DNA of 64,000 nt, taken from assembly GCF_001514205.1 (NCBI RefSeq), contig NZ_KQ948764.1, forward strand, positions 691,882 through 755,881, written 5' to 3'. Position numbers and translations under genes: made by a program. Below, one piece after another: positions 1 through 8,841 of this stretch. This DNA comes from Streptomyces griseoruber. GTDB taxonomy: Bacteria > Actinomycetota > Actinomycetes > Streptomycetales > Streptomycetaceae. Position 1 is the stretch's first letter. Each line of letters opens with the position of its first letter. The notes under the pieces are model-generated. The model was not told the DNA's origin and made no database searches. It worked only from the letters and a program-made list of their open reading frames with translations.

Positions 1-375
1 ATCTGCGCCCGTACGCCCGCCACGTCCGGCACGAAACGCATCGCCCTGGTCATCGACTTCGGCACCAGGTCCGACGCCCCCTCGGGCGACACCCCGCCCA
101 CCCTCCGCTGGGCCTGCGCCCGGGTCCCCCCGGGCGCGACCACCGCCGAGGCCCTCGCCACGGTCGCCGAACCCCTCCGCTACGACACCAACGCCCTTCT
201 CTGCGCCATCGCGGGCTACCCGAGGACGGGCTGCGGGGAACAGGTGTCGGCGACGGAGAAGAAGACCGCCGCCCAGGACACCGGCCCATCGGTGGGCGTC
301 CACGCGGGCGCGGCAGCGGTGGCGGCACTGGCAGCGGCGGCGATCTGGCAGGCCCGGCGGCGCAGGCATGCCTAG
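1..375 (+). CDS. C-terminal part of an SCO2322-family exported protein, 5' end outside window
   Basis: The reading frame is open from the first base to TAG at 373-375, giving about 124 residues. The visible part has a small globular segment (TTAEALATVAEPLRYDTN, then an LCAIAGYPRTGCG cysteine motif) followed by a short linker, one hydrophobic helix (about residues 100-118) and a basic tail (RRRRHA). This is the layout of a secreted protein held in the membrane by a C-terminal anchor. I recognise it as like the SCO2322 family encoded beside actinobacterial ECF transporters. The Leu/Cys-rich segment resembles the small domain of transcobalamin-like (DUF4430) proteins, which would suggest corrinoid capture, but that is inference. 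Its stop codon lies inside the CTAG end of a palindromic element and overlaps the start of the next gene. Confidence 0.6.
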   Translation: MCARTPATSGTKRIALVIDFGTRSDAPSGDTPPTLRWACARVPPGATTAEALATVAEPLRYDTNALLCAIAGYPRTGCGEQVSATEKKTAAQDTGPSVGVHAGAAAVAALAAAAIWQARRRRHA

Positions 376-1648
376 TGCCGCGGCAGGCAACGTCTGCCCG
401 TCAAGGAGCGGCGTCCGGTGCGTGCTCTCGGCGTGCCGGCCGGAAGTCCTCGTACTGGACGTACTTGGGCTTTCGGCCGGTGCGGCGAGAGTGCGTGCCG
501 GGCGTCGCGACGGGGCGAACGTTGCCTGCCGCGGCACTAGCGCGCGCAGCGGCACCCTGCCGGCGCGGACAGGCGAAACACCCCGCACACGACTGCACCC
601 CGGTGCCTGGTGGCTCTGGTCCCTCTCCCTCGGCACGGCAGCCACCCGCACCACCAATCCCCTCCTCCTCTCCCTCCTCCTCGCCACCTCCGCCTACGTC
701 GTGGTCACCTGCCGCCCCCGCACCCCCGCCCCCTGGGCCCGCTCCTACCCCGCCTTCCTCGAACTCGCCCTCGCCGTCATAGCCATCCGGCTCCTCTTCA
801 CCGTCGCCCTCGGCTCCCCCGTCCCCGGCAGCCACACCCTCCTCACCCTCCCCGAGGTCCCCCTCCCCACCTGGGCGCAGGGCATCCGCCTGGGCGGCCG
901 GGTCACCGCCGAGGCTCTCCTCTTCTCCTTCTACGACGCCCTCCGCCTCGCCACCCTCCTCGTCTGCGTCGGCGCGGCGAACGCCCTCGCCAGCCCGTCC
1001 CGGCTGCTCACATCGCTCCCCGGCGCCCTGTACGAGACCGGGGTCGCCGTGGTCGTGGCGCTCACCTTCGCCCCGAACCTCATCGCCGACGTCCACCGCC
1101 TGCGCGCCGCCCGCCGTCTGCGAGGCCGCCCGGACCGGGGCGTACGGGGCCTGCTCCAGGTGGGCCTGCCGGTCCTCGAAGGCGCCCTCGAACGCTCCGT
1201 CGCCCTCGCCGCCGCGATGGACGCCCGCGGCTACGGCCGTACCGCCGAGGTCCCCGCCCCCGTCCGCCGTACGACGGCCGTCCTCACCCTCGGCGGCCTG
1301 CTCGGCGTGTGCGCGGGAACGTACGGACTCCTCACCGCGGCCGGAGCGGCGTACGGCCTGCCCCTCCTCCTCGCCGGTCTCGCCGCCGCGCTCGCCGGAC
1401 TGCGCCTCGGCGGCCGCCGCTCCCCCCGCACCCGCTACCGTCCCGACCGCTGGACCCCGCGCGCCCTGCTCGTCGCGGCCTCCGGCATGGCGACGGCCGC
1501 CCTCCTCACCCTCGCCGCCACCGCGGACCCGGCGGCCCTGCACCCCGGTGTCGTCCCGCTCACCGCACCCACCCTCCCCCTCTGGCCGGCCGCGGCGGTC
1601 CTCCTCGGTCTCCTGCCCGCCTTCCTGTCCAAGGAGCAGCCGTCGTGA
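368..1648 (+). CDS. ECF transporter T component (CbiQ family) with element-encoded N-terminal extension
   Basis: This is the transmembrane energy-coupling subunit of an ECF vitamin or metal importer. Several hydrophobic helices run from about residue 78 to the C-terminus. Two Ala-Arg-type coupling segments typical of CbiQ/EcfT (RAARRLRGR near 246, MDARGYGR near 283) are visible; these contact the ATPases. ATG 368 overlaps the stop of the preceding gene. The first 60 or so codons come from the inserted palindromic element, and family homology seems to begin around HPGAWWLW (nt 597-620). GTG at 491, inside the element, is an alternative start. The 3' end overlaps the ATPase start (GTGA, 1645-1648), so translation is probably coupled. 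The substrate is unknown. Confidence 0.8.
   Translation: MPSAAAGNVCPSRSGVRCVLSACRPEVLVLDVLGLSAGAARVRAGRRDGANVACRGTSARSGTLPARTGETPRTRLHPGAWWLWSLSLGTAATRTTNPLLLSLLLATSAYVVVTCRPRTPAPWARSYPAFLELALAVIAIRLLFTVALGSPVPGSHTLLTLPEVPLPTWAQGIRLGGRVTAEALLFSFYDALRLATLLVCVGAANALASPSRLLTSLPGALYETGVAVVVALTFAPNLIADVHRLRAARRLRGRPDRGVRGLLQVGLPVLEGALERSVALAAAMDARGYGRTAEVPAPVRRTTAVLTLGGLLGVCAGTYGLLTAAGAAYGLPLLLAGLAAALAGLRLGGRRSPRTRYRPDRWTPRALLVAASGMATAALLTLAATADPAALHPGVVPLTAPTLPLWPAAAVLLGLLPAFLSKEQPS
372..540. mobile_element. 165-bp palindromic MITE-like insertion flanked by CTAG
   Basis: Positions 372-393 and 519-540 are perfect 22-bp inverted repeats (outer part CTAGTGCCGCGGCAGGCAAC). The interior also folds back on itself: about 415-455 pairs imperfectly with about 462-500. 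Both ends carry CTAG, which fits a 4-bp target duplication. Removing 372-536 joins ATGCCTAG directly to CGCGCAGC, restoring a gene in which the upstream TAG stop overlaps the downstream ATG. The insert unit (537 minus 372 = 165 bp) is a multiple of three and open in the frame of the downstream gene. No transposase is encoded, so any movement would need help in trans. Confidence 0.75.
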
Positions 1649-3396
1649 TCCGCTTCGAGCAGGTGTCCGTGACCTACGACGGCCTGCCCCATCCCAGCCT
1701 CCGCGATGTCGACCTCACCATCCCCGAGGGGGAACTCGTCCTCCTCGCGGGCCCGTCCGGCGCCGGCAAGTCCACGCTCCTCGGCGCGGTCTCGGGCCTG
1801 GTGCCGCACTTCACCGGCGGCACCCTGCGCGGCCGGGTCACGGTCGACGGCCGGGACACCCGTACCCACAAGCCGCGCGAACTCGCCGATGTCGTGGGCA
1901 CGGTGGGCCAGGACCCGCTGTCCCACTTCGTGACGGACACGGTGGAGGACGAACTGGCGTACGGCATGGAGTCGCTCGGCCTGCCGCCGGCCGTGATGCG
2001 GCGCCGGGTCGAGGAGACCCTCGACCTCCTCGGCCTCGCCGCCCTGCGCGACCGGCCGCTCACCGCGCTCTCCGGGGGCCAGCAGCAGCGCGTCGCGATC
2101 GGCTCGGTCCTCACCCCGCACCCTCGGGTGCTCGTCCTCGACGAACCGACCTCCGCGCTCGACCCGGCCGCCGCCGAGGAGGTCCTCGCCGTCCTCCTGC
2201 GCCTCGTCCACGACCTCGGTACGACGGTGCTGCTCGCGGAACACCGGCTGGAACGCGTCCTCCAGTACGCCGACCGGGTCGCCCTCCTCCCGGCCCCGGG
2301 AGCGGCCCCGCGCCTGGGCACCCCGGCCGAGGTCATGGCCGTGTCGCCGGTGTACCCGCCGGTGGTGGACCTGGGGCGGCTGGCGGGCTGGTCCCCGCTG
2401 CCCCTGACGGTGCGCGACGCCCGCCGCCGGGCGGCCGGCCTGCGCGCACGCCTCGACGGGGCCGAGCCCCGGACACCCGAGGCGCCCCACCCCGTACAAG
2501 CCCACCCCGTACAAGCCCACCCCGTTCAAGCCCACCCCGTACAAGCCCACTCCCCACAGGCCCACTCCGTGCGGACGCCTCCTGCCCGTCTCCCCACCCG
2601 CCGTCTCTTCCGCAGAACCGCCCCGGCCCCCGTCACCACCCCCGCACCCCCCGCCGAAGCCCGCGCCCTCTCCGTCCGCCGCGACCGGATCCAGGCGCTG
2701 CGCCGCGTCGACCTCACCGTCGCCCCCGGCGAGACCGTCGCGCTGATGGGCCGCAACGGCGCCGGGAAGTCCACCCTGCTCTCCGCCTTCACCGGTCTCG
2801 TCGAGCCGTCCGCCGGGACGGTCCGCGTCGGCGGCGCGACCCCGCACCGCACTCCGCCCCGTGATCTCGTGCGCCGGGTCGGTCTGGTGCCGCAGGAACC
2901 CCGTGACCTGCTGTACGCCGACACGGTCGCCGACGAGTGCGCGGCGGCCGACCGGGACGCCGGGGCCGCCTCCGGCACCTGTCGTGACCTGGTCGGCGAG
3001 CTGCTCCCCGGCATCACCGACGGCACGCACCCGCGGGATCTGTCCGAGGGGCAGCGGCTGACGCTGGCGCTCGCCGTCGTCCTGACCGCCCGCCCGCCGC
3101 TGCTCCTGCTGGACGAGCCGACCCGGGGCCTGGACTACGCGGCGAAGGCCCGGCTGGTCGGCGTGGTGCGGGGGCTCGCGGCGGACGGGCACGCGATCGT
3201 CCTCGCCACGCACGATGTGGAGCTGGCCGCCGAGCTGGCCCACCGGGTGGTGCTGCTCGCCGAGGGCGAGGTGATCGCCGACGGTCCGACGGCGGAGGTG
3301 GTCGTCTCCTCGCCGTCCTTCGCCCCGCAGGTGTCGAAGATCCTGGCCCCGAGGCCATGGCTCACGGTCGCGCAGGTGAGGGAGGCGCTGGCATGA
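1645..3396 (+). CDS. ECF transporter fused tandem ATPase (EcfA-EcfA')
   Basis: The 583-residue protein holds two complete ABC nucleotide-binding domains, the A and A' subunits that energise the ECF importer. Domain 1 has Walker A GPSGAGKST (about 37), signature LSGGQQQR (about 142) and Walker B VLVLDEPTSALD (about 163). Domain 2 has Walker A GRNGAGKST (about 370), a divergent signature LSEGQRLT (about 465) and LLLLDEPTRGLD (about 487). The linker (residues 281-308) is built from a five-fold HPVQA-type repeat. GTG 1645 overlaps the T-component stop, and the TGA at 3394-3396 overlaps the S-component ATG. Family membership is firm; which domain dominates hydrolysis cannot be read from sequence. 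Confidence 0.93.
   Translation: MIRFEQVSVTYDGLPHPSLRDVDLTIPEGELVLLAGPSGAGKSTLLGAVSGLVPHFTGGTLRGRVTVDGRDTRTHKPRELADVVGTVGQDPLSHFVTDTVEDELAYGMESLGLPPAVMRRRVEETLDLLGLAALRDRPLTALSGGQQQRVAIGSVLTPHPRVLVLDEPTSALDPAAAEEVLAVLLRLVHDLGTTVLLAEHRLERVLQYADRVALLPAPGAAPRLGTPAEVMAVSPVYPPVVDLGRLAGWSPLPLTVRDARRRAAGLRARLDGAEPRTPEAPHPVQAHPVQAHPVQAHPVQAHSPQAHSVRTPPARLPTRRLFRRTAPAPVTTPAPPAEARALSVRRDRIQALRRVDLTVAPGETVALMGRNGAGKSTLLSAFTGLVEPSAGTVRVGGATPHRTPPRDLVRRVGLVPQEPRDLLYADTVADECAAADRDAGAASGTCRDLVGELLPGITDGTHPRDLSEGQRLTLALAVVLTARPPLLLLDEPTRGLDYAAKARLVGVVRGLAADGHAIVLATHDVELAAELAHRVVLLAEGEVIADGPTAEVVVSSPSFAPQVSKILAPRPWLTVAQVREALA
2488..2562 (+). repeat. Five tandem 15-bp units in the ATPase linker
   Basis: The unit CACCCCGTACAAGCC occurs at 2488, 2503, 2518 (one change), 2533 and, diverged, 2548. 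It stays in frame and encodes a His-Pro-Val-Gln-Ala linker repeat between the two ATPase domains. The near identity of units 1 to 4 points to recent slippage expansion. Confidence 0.9.
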
Positions 3397-4193
3397 GAGC
3401 CGTCCCCCTCGGCCCACGCTCCCTCCTGTCCTTGCTGCTGGTCGGCGCGGTGGGGGTGATCGCCTTCGGCTGGCCGTTCCTCGCCCCGCCGGCCTCCGCC
3501 CTGAACGCCCACGCGCAGGACGCCCCCTGGCTCTTCGCGGTGCTGCTGGTGCTGCTGGTGGCGGTGGTCGCGGCGACGATCTCGGAGTCCGGGCTCGGCG
3601 CGAAGGCGGTGGCCATGCTGGGCGTGCTCGCCGCCACGGGGGCCGCGCTGCGCCCGATCGGGGCCGGCACGGCCGGTATCGAGCCGATGTTCTTCCTGAT
3701 GGTGCTGAGCGGGCGGGTCCTCGGCCCGGGCTTCGGGTTCGTCCTCGGCTCGGTCACGATGTTCGCGTCCGCCCTGCTCACGGGCGGGGTGGGCCCCTGG
3801 CTGCCGTTCCAGATGCTGGCGATGGGCTGGTTCACGATGGGCGCGGGCCTGCTCCCGGGCCGGGCGGGCCTGAGGGGCCGTACGGAACTGGCGCTGCTCT
3901 CCCTGTACGGCTTCCTCGCCGCCTTCGCCTACGGGACGGCGATGAATCTGGCGGGCTGGCCCTTCATGGGCACGCTGGCCTCGGGCATCGCCTTCGACCC
4001 GGACGCGGCGGTCTCCGCCAACCTGGCCCGTTTCGTCGCGTACTGCGTGGCGACCTCGCTGGGCTGGGACCTGGGACGGGCGGTCGTGACCGTGGTGCTG
4101 ACGCTGACGGTCGGTCCGGCCGTGCTCAGGGCGCTACGCAGAGCCACCCGACGGGCCGCGTTCGAGACCGGGGTCACTTTCCAGGACCGTTGA
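3393..4193 (+). CDS. ECF transporter S component (substrate-binding membrane subunit)
   Basis: This 266-residue membrane protein has about six hydrophobic helices with short loops. The loop around GAGTAGIEPMFFLMVLSGRV and the following Gly-rich helix (GPGFGFVLGS) are typical of S components that bind the vitamin or metal complex within the bilayer. ATG 3393 overlaps the stop of the fused ATPase (ATGA), so the T, ATPase and S genes form one coupled operon with the SCO2322-like gene upstream. Residues 250-266 are a basic cytoplasmic tail. The substrate is not assignable from sequence. Cobalamin or another corrinoid is plausible from the transcobalamin-like upstream protein, but unproven. Confidence 0.8.
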   Translation: MRAVPLGPRSLLSLLLVGAVGVIAFGWPFLAPPASALNAHAQDAPWLFAVLLVLLVAVVAATISESGLGAKAVAMLGVLAATGAALRPIGAGTAGIEPMFFLMVLSGRVLGPGFGFVLGSVTMFASALLTGGVGPWLPFQMLAMGWFTMGAGLLPGRAGLRGRTELALLSLYGFLAAFAYGTAMNLAGWPFMGTLASGIAFDPDAAVSANLARFVAYCVATSLGWDLGRAVVTVVLTLTVGPAVLRALRRATRRAAFETGVTFQDR

Positions 4194-4500
4194 CCGGTGA
4201 ACCACCCCACATGACTCACATCACCTACTAGCCACGCTAGTGGTGCATATCGGACGCCATGTCCACGCCATCAGGCCCTCTGACCTGCACTTTGAGAGCC
4301 GGGTCACACAAGCGGCCTTCACCCCAAGTACGGCCACAACTAGCAAAAGGGGTCTTTGCGGACGCTTCTCGATCCTGCTTCTCTGGATGACGTCGCACGG
4401 CGCCGACAAGCCCACGGGCCTCGGCGCCGATGCATGCGGACACCCACCGCGTGACTCCGTATGCAGGCGACCGCCATGCCCCCGAAGAAAAAGGTTCTCC
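4194..4500. other. Intergenic leader of the secreted lytic protein, with a dyad
   Basis: This 307-bp gap has no convincing coding content. A perfect palindrome ACTAGC-CAC-GCTAGT lies at 4227-4241. Further downstream CGGCGCCG occurs twice (about 4399-4430) and could close a hairpin, followed by a GCATGCGG/CCGTATGC near-match. An AAGG-type ribosome site precedes the GTG at 4501. A long structured leader is common for Streptomyces wall-lytic genes, but I could not fit this one to the c-di-AMP (ydaO) riboswitch consensus. Confidence 0.45.
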
Positions 4501-4917
4501 GTGTCCGTCTCCGTCATCCGCCGCATCGCCGCCCCGAAGAAGGCCCTCACCGCCGTCGCCCTGGTCGCCGCCTCCGCGGGCATCGCCATGACCGCGGCCC
4601 CGGCTCACGCGGCGACCACCTCCTCGGCCGCCCAGGCCCAGGCGATCGCGCACAAGATGATCCCGGACGCGGCCCAGTACAACGCCTTCGCCAACATCGT
4701 GAAGCACGAGAGCAACTGGAACGTCAGCGCCACCAACGCCTCCTCCGGCGCCTACGGCCTCGTCCAGGCCCTGCCCGGCTCCAAGATGGCCTCGGCCGGC
4801 TCCGACTGGAAGACCAACGCCGCCACCCAGATCAAGTGGGGCCTGGACTACATGAACTCCCGCTACGGCAGCCCGGCCGCCGCCTGGAACTTCTGGCAGG
4901 CGAACAACTGGTACTGA
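4501..4917 (+). CDS. Secreted transglycosylase-like protein, SLT/lysozyme-like fold
   Basis: The 138-residue protein begins with a Sec signal peptide (basic VIRRIAAPKKA, hydrophobic core, AHA cleavage near residue 36). The mature part has the motif HESNWNVSATNASSGAYGLVQ, where the Glu is the expected catalytic acid, then IKWGLDYMNSRYGSP and a C-terminal WNFWQANNWY. This is the compact actinobacterial transglycosylase fold that cleaves peptidoglycan glycan strands outside the cell. GTG 4501 is chosen because it follows AAAAAGG at a normal spacing and begins the signal peptide. The gene is monocistronic, followed by a strong hairpin. Such proteins act in wall turnover, germination or sporulation; the exact role is not visible. 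Confidence 0.85.
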   Translation: MSVSVIRRIAAPKKALTAVALVAASAGIAMTAAPAHAATTSSAAQAQAIAHKMIPDAAQYNAFANIVKHESNWNVSATNASSGAYGLVQALPGSKMASAGSDWKTNAATQIKWGLDYMNSRYGSPAAAWNFWQANNWY

Positions 4918-4972
4918 GCCGACCGGCACTGAGCCGACCGGCACTGAGCCACACCCACGGCATGAGCCCTTG

Positions 4973-5007
4973 AGGCGGCGGTCCCCGATCCCGGGGGCCG
5001 CCGCCTT
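4973..5007 (+). terminator. Hairpin terminator after the transglycosylase-like gene
   Basis: AGGCGGCGGTCCCC and GGGGGCCGCCGCCTT form a near-perfect stem of about 13 bp with a short loop, 55 bp past the stop codon. Just before it, the 15-bp unit TGAGCCGACCGGCAC is directly repeated from the stop codon onward (4915-4944). Confidence 0.75.
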
Positions 5008-5043
5008 CGCCGTTTCCCCCCACCCGCGTGGTCCACTGGGCCG

Positions 5044-5733
5044 GTGACCACCGAGCCCGCCGCGAAGGACCCCGAGGCACGCGGCGCCCGCCTCACTCCT
5101 GTCCTGCTCGCCCTGACCGGCGTCAGCGGTCTGATCGACGCGATCAGCTATCTCGGTCTCGGCCATGTCTTCACCGCGAACATGACGGGCAACGTCGTGG
5201 TCCTCGGTTTCGCCGCCGCGGGCGCCCCCGGCTTCTCCGCCCGCCACACCGTGACCTCCCTGGCCTTCTTCCTCGCGGGCGCGGCGACGGGCGGCCGGGT
5301 CGTCCGGCGGGTCGGCGACGGCTCCCGCCGCACCCGGGCCCGGGTCACGTTCGCCGCCGAGGCCGTCCTGCTGGCCGCCGCCTCGGCCGTGGCCTTCGTC
5401 ACCGCCGAGCACGGCCGGGTCCGGATCTACGCGGTGATCGCGCTCACCGCGTACGCGATGGGCCTGCGCAACGCGATCGTCCAGAAACTCGCCGTGCCCG
5501 CCCTCACCACGACCACCGTCCTGACCATGACCCTGACCGGCCTGGCCTCCGACTCCCACGCGGGCGGCGGCCCGGGCAGCCACTCGCTGCGTCGTACGGC
5601 GGCCGTGATCGCGATGTTCGCCGGAGCGGTCCTGGGCGCGGCCCTGGTCCTGCACCACGGCATCGCGCTCCCCCTGCTCGTCGCGGCCGCGACCTCCGGG
5701 GCCCTGGCGCTGCTGGCGTCCGGAAAAGAGTGA
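5044..5733 (+). CDS. DUF1275 (YoaK-like) membrane protein
   Basis: This is a 229-residue integral membrane protein with about six helices. The N-terminal stretch [20 protein letters not shown] is the signature of the DUF1275/YoaK family, and the [15 protein letters not shown] segment in the middle is also typical. The biochemical role of the family is unknown. GTG 5044 was chosen as the first start giving the full N-terminus; no strong ribosome site precedes it. The gene stands alone, followed directly by a remnant of a hydrolase gene. Confidence 0.85.
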   Translation: MTTEPAAKDPEARGARLTPVLLALTGVSGLIDAISYLGLGHVFTANMTGNVVVLGFAAAGAPGFSARHTVTSLAFFLAGAATGGRVVRRVGDGSRRTRARVTFAAEAVLLAAASAVAFVTAEHGRVRIYAVIALTAYAMGLRNAIVQKLAVPALTTTTVLTMTLTGLASDSHAGGGPGSHSLRRTAAVIAMFAGAVLGAALVLHHGIALPLLVAAATSGALALLASGKE

Positions 5734-5894
5734 GGGAGTCCGCGTATCTGCGCGACCTGCCCGGCGCCGAACTGCACCTGTTCGACACCGGGCACTTCGC
5801 GCTCGAGACCCGTCTGCCGCAGTTCGCCCCGCTGATCGCGGACTTCCTGGACCGGCTCAGCCCACGCCGACCCGCAGCTCCTTCACCCCGTTGA
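5734..5894 (+). pseudogene. C-terminal remnant of an alpha/beta hydrolase
   Basis: In the frame running through the DUF1275 stop, about 50 residues resemble the end of an alpha/beta hydrolase: [20 protein letters not shown], then a terminal IADFLDRL helix. The His in DTGHFALE is the position of the catalytic-triad histidine. No start codon, nucleophile elbow or N-terminal domain remains. The remnant ends at TGA 5892-5894, overlapping the 3' end of the P450 gene on the other strand. It is best explained as what is left after a deletion. Confidence 0.65.
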
Positions 5895-7092
5895 TCCAGG
5901 CCGACCGCAGCCGGCGCGGATCCTCGACGAGCCGCAGCCCCGGCAGGGTGTCGGCGACCGCGTTGAAGATCAGGTTGATCTCCAGGACGGCGAGCGACTT
6001 GCCGAGACAGAAGTGCGGCCCGCCGCCGCCGAAGCCGAGATGCGGATTCGGGTCCCGGAACACGTCGAACTCGTCGGGCCGGTCGAACACCTCGGGGTCG
6101 TGATTGGCGGAGGCGTAGAAGATCCCGACCCGGTCGCCCTTCCTGATCTGCTTGCCGCCGAGTTCGGTGTCCTGGGTGGCGGTGCGCTGGAAGGAGACGA
6201 CGGGGGTGGCCCAGCGCACGATCTCCTCGGCGGCGGTCCCGGGCCTGCGCTCCTTGTACAGCTCCCACTGCTCGGGGTGGGTGAGGAAGGCGTGCATCCC
6301 GTGGGTGATCGCGTTGCGGGTCGTCTCATTGCCCGCGACGGCGAGCATGAGCACGAAGAACCCGAACTCGTCGGAGTTGAGGTTCCCCTCGTCCGAGGCG
6401 GCCACGAGGGTGCTGACGATGTCATGTGCCGGGCACCGCTTCCGTTCCGCGGCCATGTTCATCGCGTACGAGATCAGCTCGGCGGCGGACTGCTGACCGA
6501 CCTCGGCGGTGATGGCGTACTCGGGATCGTCGTACGCGATCATCTTGTTGGACCACTCGAAGATCTTGGCCCGGTCGTCCTGGGGGATGCCGATCAGCTC
6601 GGCGATGGCCTGAAGGGGCAGCTCACAGGCGACGGAGGTGACGAAGTCGAAGGGGCCCTCGTGCGCACGGGCGCCCTCGGCGATGTCCCGGGCCCGCTGC
6701 CGCAGCCGGTCCTCCAGCCCCCTGATGGCCCGGGGGGTGAACCCGCGCTGCACGATCTGCCGTACCCGGGTGTGCTCGGGCGGGTCCATGTTGAGCATGA
6801 TGAACCGCTGGGCGTCGATCGACTCCCGCCGGATGTGCTCGTTGAAGCGGATGATCGCGGTGTTGAGGTAGGAGGAGAAGATCTCGGGGTGCGTGGACAC
6901 GTACTTCACATCCGCGTGCCGGGTGACGGCCCAGTACCCCTCGTCCTGGAAGCCGGCGGCGTTGCCCGACTGCGGGATCCAGCGGACCGGTTCGGCGCGC
7001 CGCAGCTCGGCGAACTCCGGCAGGGGCACACGGTGTTGCAGCAGGTCGGGGTCGGTGAAGTCGAACCCGTCGGGAAGCGCTGGACAGGGCAT
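5857..7092 (-). CDS. Cytochrome P450, CYP125-like (steroid C26/C27 monooxygenase type)
   Basis: A 411-residue soluble P450. The I-helix motif AGNETTR (about 252), the K-helix EEIVR and the heme loop [15 protein letters not shown] (Cys about 360) are all present. The segment [20 protein letters not shown] and overall length match CYP125/CYP142, which oxidise the cholesterol side-chain terminal methyl. A FadA5-like thiolase diverges from the shared promoter region, as expected of a sterol side-chain degradation locus. ATG 7092 follows GGAG at a 6-7 nt spacing. A dyad lies about 30 bp upstream and a KstR-like operator about 130 bp upstream. Subfamily assignment is from memory; a CYP142-type role is the main alternative. 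Confidence 0.85.
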   Translation of the reverse strand: MPCPALPDGFDFTDPDLLQHRVPLPEFAELRRAEPVRWIPQSGNAAGFQDEGYWAVTRHADVKYVSTHPEIFSSYLNTAIIRFNEHIRRESIDAQRFIMLNMDPPEHTRVRQIVQRGFTPRAIRGLEDRLRQRARDIAEGARAHEGPFDFVTSVACELPLQAIAELIGIPQDDRAKIFEWSNKMIAYDDPEYAITAEVGQQSAAELISYAMNMAAERKRCPAHDIVSTLVAASDEGNLNSDEFGFFVLMLAVAGNETTRNAITHGMHAFLTHPEQWELYKERRPGTAAEEIVRWATPVVSFQRTATQDTELGGKQIRKGDRVGIFYASANHDPEVFDRPDEFDVFRDPNPHLGFGGGGPHFCLGKSLAVLEINLIFNAVADTLPGLRLVEDPRRLRSAWINGVKELRVGVG

Positions 7093-7117
7093 CGGCAGCT
7101 CCAGCCAGAGGGCAGCT

Positions 7118-7138
7118 TTTCTGACGGTTCATCAGAAA
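7118..7138. promoter_or_regulatory. Dyad TTTCTGA-N7-TCAGAAA upstream of the P450 gene
   Basis: Perfect 7-bp inverted arms (7118-7124 and 7132-7138) are separated by CGGTTCA. The site is 26 bp upstream of the P450 start. This spacing suits a TetR-type dimer and differs from the KstR-like site further along, so a second regulator may bind here. Confidence 0.5.
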
Positions 7139-7222
7139 TAGATTGCCGAGAAGGTAGTTCAGACCACTGAAGGCTGCAAGACCCTTGCGGTGACGCACAT
7201 CACGTCCGCAGACTGCTCGGAA

Positions 7223-8715
<1,493 letters not shown>

Positions 8716-8785
8716 GACCGTCCCGTTGCGTCACTGCCCGCAGTCGGGCCCGCTCCCTCAGTCATCCGGCTCCCCCATCAGCATG

Positions 8786-8820
8786 CCCGTCGGTCCGCTC
8801 TTCCGGTGCGGGCCGACGGG
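8786..8820 (-). terminator. Hairpin after the GT87-PAP2 gene
   Basis: CCCGTCGG (8786-8793) and CCGACGGG (8813-8820) are perfect 8-bp arms, with further partial pairing inside. It lies 22 bp beyond the stop codon of the large minus-strand gene and is likely its transcription end. The rest of 8716-8841 shows nothing recognisable. Confidence 0.55.
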
Positions 8821-8841
8821 CAACGGTTCGGTGTCGGGGTG

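Noticed and set aside
401..1543. Long minus-strand open frame opposite the ECF T component
   Set aside because: It is a high-GC shadow with Gly/Glu/Arg-biased composition and no domain; the plus-strand gene has clear family motifs and operon overlaps.
4240..4500. ydaO (c-di-AMP) riboswitch in the leader of the transglycosylase-like gene
   Set aside because: The expected conserved GGGTGA, GGAGCCGCTGAACCCG and GACAGCCG-type blocks could not be found, although hairpins exist.
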